DNA from: Kiritimatiellia bacterium
GTDB taxonomy: Bacteria; Verrucomicrobiota; Kiritimatiellia; JAFGHX01
Assembly: GCA_016929905.1 (NCBI GenBank)
Contig: JAFGHX010000189.1
Span: forward strand, 1-52,862
Length of the DNA: 52,862 bases
Direction of reading: 5' to 3'
Made by a program: the position numbers and the translations under genes. This document shows positions 25,706-33,782 of this stretch, in pieces (the stretch's first letter is position 1; each line of letters begins with the position of its first letter). Below the pieces are notes generated by a model. The model worked only from the letters and a program-made list of their open reading frames with translations. It did not search any database and was not told the origin of the DNA.

Positions 25706-26575
25706 TCAACGTCGACGGCCGTAGACGGCAATAGCCTGGCCGAAGCCGATCTTCGCCAGTGCACGTTTGACCGCCAGCTTGACCCGTTTGGCGACGGTTT
25801 TTGTGGATCCAGTATTCAGGTGGTAGCGGCGCTCAACGGCGGTCAGCTCGCAGTCGCATTCCTCGAACAAGGTCATCAGATTCTTCTTCGTGAAGAAATT
25901 GACATGGTGCTCCACCGCCCACTGCCATCGGGCTGGACGCAGCTTGGCCTGTAAGCAGTAGAAGTACGGGACTTCGACGACGAGCAAGCCCCCGGGAACC
26001 AGCGCATCCGCGGCGGCGGCGATCGCTGGGCGGAAATCGATGACGTGCTCCAGAACGTGGTACAGCGACACAATCTCGAATTCACGTCGTGGGGGGCTGG
26101 CCCGGAATTCCTTGAGGCTCATCCATCGTCCGGTCGGCAGAAGATCCTTCATATGCCCGACGGCCAGAGCGCTTTCTTCAACGCCACCCACCGCATAGCC
26201 CATCCGGTGGGCCATCCTCATGGTGTCGCCCTCGCCGAATCCGATGTCAAGCCATCGGCCGTGATACGCGCCGAGTCGTCTCACCGATCTGATTCGATCC
26301 GGGGCCTTGGTGTTTGTGAGAATGTCTTCCATCTCAGGCCACTTGTGCCCGGCATAGTAGTCTTTGTCCCCGAGGGGGGCGACGAAGAGTCGGCGATCGG
26401 CGAAAACGAACTGACAGGCGGGACACGCGTGGAGATGGCATGTGTTGACTGCCAGCAGTGGCCGTGATTCCGTAATGGAATGGCCGCAAAAAGGACACGG
26501 CATGCAAGCGTCCACAGCCGTCCCGGCGGCGTTGGCGTCGGGGGCTATTGGAACCCGTGTGCGAGGTTTTCCCAT
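25706..26575 (-). CDS. Class I SAM methyltransferase with N-terminal zinc ribbon
   Basis: The protein is up to 289 residues. Near the start it has a four-cysteine ribbon (CPFCGH...CPACQFVF), then WLDIGFGEGDTMRMAHRMGYAVGGVEES as SAM motif I. VSLYHVLEHVIDFRPAIAAAADALVPGGLLVVEVPY follows. This ribbon plus methyltransferase-12-like core is common among sugar and polyketide C/O-methyltransferases. If ATG 26575 is used, the gene overlaps the upstream GT9 by 31 nt. ATG 26503 (MPCPFCGHS) starts right at the ribbon and avoids overlap. Neither has a clear ribosome-binding site. The C-terminus is basic (GFGQAIAVYGRRR). Confidence 0.83.
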   Translation of the reverse strand: MGKPRTRVPIAPDANAAGTAVDACMPCPFCGHSITESRPLLAVNTCHLHACPACQFVFADRRLFVAPLGDKDYYAGHKWPEMEDILTNTKAPDRIRSVRRLGAYHGRWLDIGFGEGDTMRMAHRMGYAVGGVEESALAVGHMKDLLPTGRWMSLKEFRASPPRREFEIVSLYHVLEHVIDFRPAIAAAADALVPGGLLVVEVPYFYCLQAKLRPARWQWAVEHHVNFFTKKNLMTLFEECDCELTAVERRYHLNTGSTKTVAKRVKLAVKRALAKIGFGQAIAVYGRRR

Positions 26576-27528
26576 ACTTGATGTGCCGAGATCGACAGCA
26601 TATCGCCGTCAGCGGACAGGATAGGCACGCACTTGAGCGGGCCTGTTTCTCGGTAGTCGGTCTGTCCAAACAGCACGTGGGGCGTGAGACCGGCCGCATA
26701 GGCGATGTGCGCCAGTCCGGAGTCATTTGCGACGAAGTGCCTGCAAGCCGCAATTTCACGGCACACGTCTTCCAGGGGACGCCCCCGAACAAGCGTAACG
26801 CGGAGACCGCGGAAGATCGAAACAAGGTCCTCTTCCTTGGGGCCAAGAAATACGGCGATACGAGCGCTGGCGTTGTGCATGAGTATCCGTCGGCAGAGTT
26901 CGGCAAACCTTACGGCAGGCCAGCGTTTGCGTCGGCTCCATGCAAAGATATTGTCACTGCCCGGGTGCAACCCGATGGTCGTGTCGCGTTTTTCCACGCG
27001 CACCAGCGACTCGATCCGGTATGCGCAGTCGGCGCGAGCGAAACCGTCGCCCAGGCAAAGCAGGTTCTTCCGGGTTTCATGCAGCGGCTTGCCTGCATGC
27101 GTGCGCGGGCACTCCCGGGTCAGCATCGCCTTCTGCCATCGGATTCGGCGTTCACTTCCCACTCGCTTCCTGATCCCCGCGAACCACGGCCAGAAGAGGC
27201 ATCGCTTCATGCCCGATGCAACGTGGTTGTGATAAGCAACCGCGTACCGTGTGCGGCGCAATAGCCGAAACAACGAGACGTTGCGGGCGAACCTGTTCGT
27301 TTCCAGACTCGGAAGAAGCTCCGCCGCCGGAACACCTGCCACTCGGAGAACGGCGTAGGCGCTTTCCTGGTAAACGATGGTGTGGCAACCGACGTGCCTG
27401 TTCTTCGCGGCGCGGATCAGCGGCAGGGTCATCAATGCATCGCCTATGCCGCCGGCACAGAGAATGACCGCGTTCCCGGTCCTCGGCTGGATACGGTTAG
27501 CCGTTGGTCGACGGTTGCCTCTCGACAT
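26545..27528 (-). CDS. Family 9 glycosyltransferase (heptosyltransferase-like), copy B (intact)
   Basis: The 327-residue protein has AVILCAGGIGDALMTLPLIRAAK near the N-terminus. The C-terminal VANDSGLAHIAYAAGLTPHVLFGQTD matches the GT9 signature. A full-length but short member. A decayed paralogue of this gene lies at 29583-30158, and each copy sits just downstream of a copy of the same ligase gene. Here the glycosyltransferase has stayed intact while its neighbouring ligase (27497-28064) has decayed. It starts inside the end of that ligase remnant (32-nt overlap), the same arrangement as at the other copy. Confidence 0.85.
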   Translation of the reverse strand: MSRGNRRPTANRIQPRTGNAVILCAGGIGDALMTLPLIRAAKNRHVGCHTIVYQESAYAVLRVAGVPAAELLPSLETNRFARNVSLFRLLRRTRYAVAYHNHVASGMKRCLFWPWFAGIRKRVGSERRIRWQKAMLTRECPRTHAGKPLHETRKNLLCLGDGFARADCAYRIESLVRVEKRDTTIGLHPGSDNIFAWSRRKRWPAVRFAELCRRILMHNASARIAVFLGPKEEDLVSIFRGLRVTLVRGRPLEDVCREIAACRHFVANDSGLAHIAYAAGLTPHVLFGQTDYRETGPLKCVPILSADGDMLSISAHQVWENLAHGFQ

Positions 27529-28064
27529 GGCCGCTTCGTTCCTTGTTGTGGTCGTGCCAGCTCAGGATGACCGCCGACACCGCGCAGGTGCGGAGCAGTC
27601 TGCTAGGCACGATACCGGCGCTGAAGCTGACCCGCGAAACGAGCATGATAGCGCGCACGCACAGCAGCTGGGTCAAGGCCCATTGTTCGTATTCGATCTC
27701 GCCCCGAGACTGAGCCAGGCGCAAAGCGCAGGACAGCTTCTTGATTAGCATCCCGTGGAAGACAAAGTAGAGCAGCAGCCCCCTCCACTCCGAGAAGGCG
27801 TCGACATCGCGCACAATCGTTTCGCCGCCCTGAGCCTCTTGCGACGCGCCAACGGTTCGTTGAGTCAAACCAGCCTGGACGAACCCTCCCGGTCGTGGAT
27901 AGAGCCGTGAGCAACAGCGTCAATCCGGCAATTCCCGCGTACACCCGCGAGACAGGCACCCCTGCGATGGCGAGCACGAGGCCGTAGATTCGGACCCATG
28001 CAAAGGTAACACTCGGGAGTCGGGACTTGGCGCACGTCAAAATGCGCACCCATCCGCTCAGGGT
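27497..28064 (-). pseudogene. Decayed copy of the O-antigen ligase/polymerase gene
   Basis: Three blocks match the intact protein at 30127-31512. An N-terminal block CAKSRLPSVTFAWVRIYGLVLAIA matches ASAKSRLPGLTFVLVQVYGLVLAIA. A middle block VSRVYAGIAGLTLLLTAL matches VARLYAGLAGLTLLFTAL. In another frame the C-terminal block LTQRTVGASQEAQGGETIV is followed by LLLYFVFHGMLIKKL, as in the intact gene. About 240 codons are missing between the first two blocks. A deletion with a frameshift separates the second and third. The 5' end is cut off close to the MITE-like element at 28069. It cannot make a working membrane protein. Confidence 0.85.
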
Positions 28065-28068
28065 TTTG

Positions 28069-28264
28069 GGGCCTGCTCAGAAATGACTTGGCATTTTTGC
28101 GCCGTGAGTTTTGCGTGGGGCAAGGCGCGCGGGAGGGGCTAGAATACGCTGGAACCGCGTTACGCAAGACGGGGCATGCCGCTGCGGGTATGCCCCCGTC
28201 TTGCACGCCTTGTTCCAGCGCATTCTGCCCCCACCAAAATGCCAGGCAATTTCCGAGTAAGCCC
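28069..28264. mobile_element. MITE-like palindromic element (about 196 bp)
   Basis: The whole stretch is a long imperfect palindrome. The ends (GGGCCTGCTC at 28069 and the complement of GGGCTTACTC at 28264) continue inward into matching segments around TGGCATTTT. The inner arms around GCTGGAACCGCG and CAAGACGGGGCAT also pair. There is no ORF. Size, terminal inverted repeats and lack of coding capacity fit a non-autonomous transposable element. It lies against the truncated 5' end of the ligase pseudogene, so its insertion may have broken that gene. No obvious target-site duplication was seen. Confidence 0.65.
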
Positions 28265-28430
28265 TTAGCGGATCGAGCCGATGACATTCTCTCTGCGGCC
28301 GATCCCTGTTCCTTGGGCACGGGATTTGTGACCGCGCAAAGCTTCGCGGAGGATGCCGTTTGTTGTGATGTCATCGCACAACGGTGAACGCTGCCGTTCT
28401 CCCGTGCGGGTGCCAGGGCGTGCGCTCTCG

Positions 28431-29444
28431 TCACGATGCGTCTGTGAGCCTGGCCCAGCTTGGAGGCATGTTATGCCGGATTTCGATCGTGGTGAACGGC
28501 TTGCCCTGCCGTGCGCCTGCCTGGCGCACCCAACTCGCCATGCGTTCCAAGCCTCTCTTTAGCGGCACATTCTGGATCAGTTCGCCGAAGAATGACCGTA
28601 CTTTCTCGTGCGAGGAGAACGCGTGGACGACTTCATTGCGGGGAGGGAGGTGCCGAATCTTGGTGGGTACCCCCATCACGTCGGCGACTGTTCGGGCCAG
28701 GTCGTTCACCGAGTATGGCTTCTCGGCGCCCACATTGAATGTCTGGCCGTATGCGGCCTCCCGCTCAACGCTCTTGGCGATGATGGGCGCGACGTCCGAG
28801 ATGTGCGTGAACGCACGGGTCTGACTGCCGTCGCCGAACACGGTCAGTGGCTCACCCTTGAGGATTTGGTTCATGAAGATGCCGATCACGTTCCGATAAG
28901 GATCGCCGATGTTCTGTCGCTCTCCGTAGACATTGTGGGGGCGAAAGATCACGTAGTTAAGCCCAAAGATCTCGTGCGCGGCCTTTAGGTCCATTTCGAC
29001 GGCGTACTTGGCGATGCCGTACGGATCTTCAGGCGTCGGAACCATCTCCTCGCTCATCGGCACTTGGTTCGCCCCATACACCGCAATGGACGAGGTGAAG
29101 ACAAAGCATTTCACGCTCTTGGCGTTGACGGCCGCGTTGATCAGGTTGACGCTGCCTATCAGATTGTTGGCATAGTTGAACTGCCTGATGAAGTGGCTCA
29201 GGCCCTCCGCCGCATAGGCTGCGAGGTGAAACACGTAGTCGAAGCGATGCTCGTTGAACAGTGTGTTGAGCAGCGCGGTGTCCAGGATTGTGCCTTTGAC
29301 GAGGACGGCAGGCGAGGTCACGTTTTCCGCGCAGCCGCCGGAGAGATCGTCCAGCGCGACAACGCGGTGTCCGTCCTCCAGGAGCGCGTCCACAACGTGA
29401 GAACCTATGAAGCCTGCCCCGCCCGTAACCAAAACCGTGCTCAT
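28431..29444 (-). CDS. NAD-dependent nucleotide-sugar epimerase/dehydratase (UDP-glucose 4-epimerase-like)
   Basis: The 337-residue extended SDR starts MSTVLVTGGAGFIGSHVV. GGAG lies 6 nt before this ATG, and an adjacent ATG three bases upstream has spacing 3. The catalytic Tyr-x-x-x-Lys is in PEDPYGIAKYAVE. The segment VFTSSIAVYGANQVPMSE holds the Ser of the triad, and RPHNVYGERQN is typical of GalE-like epimerases. It supplies an epimerised sugar nucleotide; the substrate is not determined. It lies between the two halves of a duplicated ligase/GT9 region, and a MITE-like element follows it. Confidence 0.87.
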   Translation of the reverse strand: MSTVLVTGGAGFIGSHVVDALLEDGHRVVALDDLSGGCAENVTSPAVLVKGTILDTALLNTLFNEHRFDYVFHLAAYAAEGLSHFIRQFNYANNLIGSVNLINAAVNAKSVKCFVFTSSIAVYGANQVPMSEEMVPTPEDPYGIAKYAVEMDLKAAHEIFGLNYVIFRPHNVYGERQNIGDPYRNVIGIFMNQILKGEPLTVFGDGSQTRAFTHISDVAPIIAKSVEREAAYGQTFNVGAEKPYSVNDLARTVADVMGVPTKIRHLPPRNEVVHAFSSHEKVRSFFGELIQNVPLKRGLERMASWVRQAGARQGKPFTTIEIRHNMPPSWARLTDAS

Positions 29445-29582
29445 CATGATCTCCAATAAGCAAGAGGCGTTCGCGGCTTCCGCGCATTCACAGTGGGCCT
29501 GAACGCTGCCACCGGCCGCGCAGACGGCGCCGCGTCTCGGCTGCGGGCGAGTGAGCCATAGAACCAGCTCACAGCGTGCATG

Positions 29583-30158
29583 TCAAGTCGTGAGAGCGGG
29601 TTGTGCGGCTCCATCGCCGTGCCGTTGCCGCCCCAAACGCTCGAACAGCGTGTGTACGTTGATGCCCGCAAGCCGATTGTCGGCCCCCTTGATCGGCTCA
29701 CAGCACAGGGGTCCGGTGTGACGCGAATCCGTCGCGTCGAACAGTCCGATCGCAATCAACCCGCAGGCATAGGCAACGTGGGGCAAGCCGGGGTCGTTGC
29801 CCACGAATTGCCCGCATGAGGCGATGAGGCCGCAGACCTCCGCCAACGGGCGGTTTCGGATCACACGGACGTCGACCTCGTCGAAGAACGCCGCCAAGTT
29901 CTCTTCTGCCGGCCCCCGGAAGACCCAGATATGAACGTTCGGCCATGCGGCGCGGATGTTCTGGCAGAGCGCTCGGAAATACGGTTAGGCGCTTGGGTTC
30001 TCTACGATGATGTGACGCGTCGTGTGCTCAACTGCGGCTTGGCGGACAAGAGGGAGCGTCATCAGGGCATCGCCCATGCCGCCGCCACAGAGAACAACCG
30101 CCTTGCCGCGCCTCGTTCGCGTTGGGTCAACCGGTTTGCGTTGCGTCTTCTTGGACAT
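29583..30158 (-). pseudogene. Decayed copy of the GT9 glycosyltransferase
   Basis: From ATG 30158 the frame reads MSKKTQRKPVDPTRTRRGKA and then AVVLCGGGMGDALMTLPLVR. This corresponds to the start of the intact GT9 at 27528. It soon reaches a stop (VENPSA, then TAA). In another frame the C-terminal part continues with FRALCQNIRAAWPNVHIWVF, then RPLAEVCGLIASCGQFVGNDPGLPHVAYACGL, matching the GT9 C-terminal signature. About 170 codons in the middle are deleted. It overlaps the end of the intact ligase gene by about 32 nt, as the intact pair did ancestrally. Confidence 0.88.
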
Positions 30159-31512
30159 CGGCCCGGGACTTGTTGCGATCGTGCCAACTGAGGACTACGG
30201 CCGATGCCGCGTAGGTCGGGAACAGTATACTGGGCACAACACCGGCACTGAAGCTGACCCAAGAGACGAACATGATTGAGGGGACGTAGAGCAGTTGAAT
30301 GAGAGCCCATTCCTGGTACAGGCTGTTCTTGCTGGATTGGGCGAAGCGCAGGGCCGCAGCCAGCTTCTTGAGCAGCAGCCCGTGAAACACGAAGTAGAGG
30401 AGCAGCCCGATCCACCCGTAGAAGGAGTAGATGTCGTGCAGAATGGTCTCGCCGCCCTGTATTTCTTCCGACATCCCAACGGTGCGTTGAGTGAAATCGG
30501 CGTGTACGAAGCCCTGCCCCAGCGCCCTCGGCCTGTGGAGCAGTTCTTCGGCAAGGTCGACCAGACCGACATAGTGTGAACTGTGGTACCGCAATTCGCC
30601 GAACATTTCGCTGTATGCCCGTTTCAGGTGGTCGACCGCATCGGTCATGAGCAAGGCCGTGAACAACAGCGTCAGCCCGGCAAGTCCGGCGTACAAGCGC
30701 GCGACGGGGAGTCGCTTCGTGGCGAGGCGGAATCGCATCTTGCAGACGGCGTAGAGGATGACCGTCACGGCCAGACCGGCGTAGGAAGCACGAGCCCGGG
30801 ACAATATGGTGAGAAGCACCACGAAGAAGAGGAAGAGGAAAGTCGTTTTCTTTCGGGAGTATTCCTCACGGACCAGGAAGAAGCAGAACAGATAGTTGCA
30901 GATATAGCCGAGGAACTGATAGGACCCAGTGAAGTCCACCAGCGCCCTGCGCGTACCCCCTAAACGCATCACTTCTGTGAACACACGCCCGTAGCCGGCC
31001 CAGAACCAGATCCGGTGCCCGGTCAGAGCGTCGGCGGCGGAGAACAGCAGTAGCGCGATTGTGTACACCACGATAGACCTCTGAAAAGAAGACGCCATCC
31101 GTTCCTCGTCGTGAGGATAGAAATACCGCCACGCAACCATAATAAAGTAGGGCATGAGCATGCGGCGGAAGAACCACAGATTGACGATGGTCACCGTTTC
31201 CACGTTGATGACGAATTGTACGAAGTAGTAGTAGATGACGGTCACCACCGCTATCCGGTCAACGGCGGACCACTCGAAGATCTTCCTTCTCTTGAGTCGC
31301 GCGCGTTGCATCAGGCCGTACACGATCAGGAAAACGTACAGCGTCTCTTTCCATAGAAGCAGCCAGCGGCCATAAGGGAGGAACTTCATCGCAATGGCAA
31401 GCACGAGCCCATACACCTGCACTAGCACGAAAGTCAGGCCTGGCAATCGAGACTTCGCCGACGCCATCAGAAGGACGACGAAGAACATCAAGCTACCGAA
31501 GTTGATGAGCAT
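30127..31512 (-). CDS. O-antigen ligase/polymerase-family membrane protein, copy 1 (intact)
   Basis: The 461-residue protein has about 10-12 hydrophobic segments. In the Wzy/WaaL layout, RARASYAGLAVTVILYAV lies before the large periplasmic loop. That loop (about residues 300-390) contains FGELRYHSSHYVGLVDLAEELLHRPRALGQGFVHADF and GGETILHDIYSFYGWIGLLLYFVFHG. It would polymerise or ligate lipid-linked glycan on the periplasmic side. It is homologous to the pseudogene at 27497-28064. A second, unrelated member of the superfamily is encoded at 40173-41561. One of the two may act as polymerase and the other as ligase, but sequence alone does not separate these roles. Confidence 0.8.
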   Translation of the reverse strand: MLINFGSLMFFVVLLMASAKSRLPGLTFVLVQVYGLVLAIAMKFLPYGRWLLLWKETLYVFLIVYGLMQRARLKRRKIFEWSAVDRIAVVTVIYYYFVQFVINVETVTIVNLWFFRRMLMPYFIMVAWRYFYPHDEERMASSFQRSIVVYTIALLLFSAADALTGHRIWFWAGYGRVFTEVMRLGGTRRALVDFTGSYQFLGYICNYLFCFFLVREEYSRKKTTFLFLFFVVLLTILSRARASYAGLAVTVILYAVCKMRFRLATKRLPVARLYAGLAGLTLLFTALLMTDAVDHLKRAYSEMFGELRYHSSHYVGLVDLAEELLHRPRALGQGFVHADFTQRTVGMSEEIQGGETILHDIYSFYGWIGLLLYFVFHGLLLKKLAAALRFAQSSKNSLYQEWALIQLLYVPSIMFVSWVSFSAGVVPSILFPTYAASAVVLSWHDRNKSRADVQEDATQTG

Positions 31513-31860
31513 GGACGGCCCTATTGTCTCTTCACAAACGATTCGCCCGACGGGGGCGGAACAAGCGGCGGTGTTTCCCCCGTCAACCCGCGCACCAGCG
31601 GCCCGTACGCGGAGGTTTCGAGCACGACCCGTGCTGGATAGTATGCCATGGGCCCCGAAACGAGAAGACGACAGGTCCTATGGTACTGGCACAGATGCCT
31701 TTCGTCACGTGGATACGGCGCCCGGAGAGTGCAAGCACCGGACATCGGTTCCGGCGATTACGTTTCGTGCCAGACGCCTCATCAAACGCAAGAAAGGCGA
31801 TGGAAACAAGAAAAAATGCCTCGAACGGCTTTCGACGCTGTCGGCCGGCAGGGGTCCTGC
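31513..31860. other. Intergenic region, no confident gene
   Basis: About 350 bases lie between the GT2 stop and the ligase start. A minus-strand open frame (31521-31745) reads into the ligase start, but its protein has no recognisable features or ribosome-binding site. I see no clear repeat or RNA structure. Confidence 0.4.
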
Positions 31861-32865
31861 CTACGCGTAGCCACTGCGCGTGACTGGCGCCTCGGCGTTC
31901 AGACTGGTAAAGAGGCCGTCACGCAATCCTCTGTAGATGGCAAGCGTCTTTGTGCTGCGGCCACGGGCGGCCGTCAGGCCGCTCCACAGCACGGCCTTGC
32001 CAAGAAGACACCCGATCGACAGCGCCTTCTCCATCCCGCGCGCATGCTTTCTTACGAGGTAGAGATGGTTTCGCGTTGTGAAGTAGTGCTGGAACGGCGA
32101 TATGCTCCCTGGACTGCCCAGCAGCGTGTTCTTCCTGACAGACGAGGACTCTTTGTGCCACAGGCGGGCTCCGGACGTGTACACAAGTCGGTACCCATGT
32201 CGTGCGGTCCGTATGGACAGATCAGCGTCCTCGGAATAGATGTAAAAACGTGGGTCGAACGTCCCGACCTCCTCGAAAATCTTCCGCCGAATGAGCATAC
32301 AGCAGCCGGTGACGAAGGGCGAGTCGCAAATTTCGTCATATTGCCCCGAGTCTTTCTCCATACGCCCTCTGTGGACCGACCGCAAAAACCCCCGGCGGAA
32401 ATACCCTCCCGCGTACCACAGGACATCATGCTGGTCGTAGAAAAAGATCTTTGCCGTGACGATTCCAATGTCCGTGTCGGTTTCAGCGACGGCGACCAGT
32501 TCTGCGATCAAGGCCGGGTCCGCACACGTGTCGTTATTCAAGATGAGAACGTAGTCGCTGCCGCGATCCAATGCGAATTGGATTCCCCGGTTGTTGCCGC
32601 CCGTGAAACCGTAATTCCTGTCCAGCGCCAACGTGTGCACGTCGTTTCCGCATTCCCGGCGAATCTTATCGAGGGAACCGTCTTCAGATCCGTTGTCCAC
32701 CACCAGGATGCAGTTGTTTTTGTATGTCTGACGCATGAGTGATTCCACACATGGGATCGTGTATTCCGCTGAATTCCAGTTCAGCAGAACCGTATAGACC
32801 CAGGGAGGCTTAGCCTTCACGGCATCCTCCAGTTGGGCGGCAGGGTGGTGTCTCTGACTTGTCAT
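31861..32865 (-). CDS. Family 2 glycosyltransferase
   Basis: The 334-residue protein has a GT-A fold: VLLNWNSAEYTIPCVESLMRQTYK, then CILVVDNGSEDGSLDKIR (nucleotide-binding). The DxD-like motif lies in VLILNNDTCADPALI. The FVTGCCMLIRRKIFEEVGTFDPRFYIYSEDADLSIR segment is typical of rhamnosyl/galactosyl-type GT2 enzymes with the catalytic ED motif. The last 70 residues look membrane-associated or amphipathic. It is transcribed with the ligase downstream. It probably adds a sugar to the growing repeat unit; donor unknown. Confidence 0.9.
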   Translation of the reverse strand: MTSQRHHPAAQLEDAVKAKPPWVYTVLLNWNSAEYTIPCVESLMRQTYKNNCILVVDNGSEDGSLDKIRRECGNDVHTLALDRNYGFTGGNNRGIQFALDRGSDYVLILNNDTCADPALIAELVAVAETDTDIGIVTAKIFFYDQHDVLWYAGGYFRRGFLRSVHRGRMEKDSGQYDEICDSPFVTGCCMLIRRKIFEEVGTFDPRFYIYSEDADLSIRTARHGYRLVYTSGARLWHKESSSVRKNTLLGSPGSISPFQHYFTTRNHLYLVRKHARGMEKALSIGCLLGKAVLWSGLTAARGRSTKTLAIYRGLRDGLFTSLNAEAPVTRSGYA

Positions 32866-32920
32866 GACGCTGGCAAAAACGCCGTGCGGACGCTATAGTA
32901 TGTAACGGACAGCCTAAGCC

Positions 32921-33727
32921 ATGCATGTCTTGCGCACAATGAAGCAAAGAATACCGCTGCAGCTCAAGTGGGGGCTGCGGCATCCGCGAGAGGCCGTGGC
33001 GCATCTGCTGGACCGGCTTGCCAGACGCCTCAGGCGGGAACGCACACATCCGCCTCTCGCGGCGACTTCCGACCCGGTCGCGAGCGAGTGGCATGCGATC
33101 GTACAGCGAGCGGCTCGGGCGACGGACATCAGTGATCACCTCGTGACGCTTTTTTCGGAAACCTTGGCGCTGGAGCCGAAGCTCATTGTGGAACTCGGCG
33201 TACGGGGCGGCGAAAGCACTTTCGTGCTGGAGCGGGTCGCCAGGCTATGCGGGGGAACGCTGGTCAGCGTGGACATATGCGATTGTGCCGATGTCTCCCG
33301 CTACGAACGGGCGTTCTTCGTGCAGGCCGACGACATCGCCTTTGCAGGCGAATTCGGGGAGTGGTGCCGGGCGCGGGGCATCCAACCGAAAGTGGACGTC
33401 CTGTTTGTCGACACCAGTCACGAGCTGGACCATTCCGTCGAGGAAATCTCGTGCTGGTTTCCGTTCCTGGCTCCCCGAGCCAAAGCCATCTTCCACGACA
33501 CGAATCTCTCATCCCCGTACTTCCGGAAAGACGGGAGTATGGGGTTTGCCTGGAACAACGCACGCGGAGTTGTCGGGGCTCTGGAACGTTACCTAGGGAC
33601 CCGTCTCGACGAGAAAACAGATTTCGTAGAAGTCATCGCCGGATGGTTGGTGAAGCATCATGCGCACTGCAACGGACTGACGATCCTCGATCGGATCTCC
33701 GCCCTCACGCGCTCAGCGATCCACTGA
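32921..33727 (+). CDS. Class I SAM-dependent methyltransferase (Methyltransf_24-like)
   Basis: The 268-residue protein is the only plus-strand gene inside the long minus-strand cluster. LIVELGVRGGESTFVLERVARLCGGTLVSVDICD is SAM motif I plus the acidic loop. VDVLFVDTSHELDHSVEEISCWFPFLAPRAKAIFHDTNL is typical of the macrocin-O-methyltransferase/cephalosporin-hydroxylase-like group. The first 75 residues are basic and poorly conserved. The sequence MHVLRTMKQ allows a start at 32921 or 32939. It lies divergent from the GT2 gene and convergent with the flippase gene. Confidence 0.75.
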   Translation: MHVLRTMKQRIPLQLKWGLRHPREAVAHLLDRLARRLRRERTHPPLAATSDPVASEWHAIVQRAARATDISDHLVTLFSETLALEPKLIVELGVRGGESTFVLERVARLCGGTLVSVDICDCADVSRYERAFFVQADDIAFAGEFGEWCRARGIQPKVDVLFVDTSHELDHSVEEISCWFPFLAPRAKAIFHDTNLSSPYFRKDGSMGFAWNNARGVVGALERYLGTRLDEKTDFVEVIAGWLVKHHAHCNGLTILDRISALTRSAIH

Positions 33728-33782
33728 AAGAATCGCACAGATCCCAGTCGATCGACCGTTCGCCCAAAACCGCCGGCACTTC

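Noticed and set aside
27865..28434. Minus-strand open frame across the MITE-like element
   Set aside because: It is composed of palindromic element sequence and ligase debris and shows no protein similarity.
31521..31745. Small minus-strand open frame upstream of the ligase
   Set aside because: No ribosome-binding site and no recognised sequence. It overlaps nothing that would support it.
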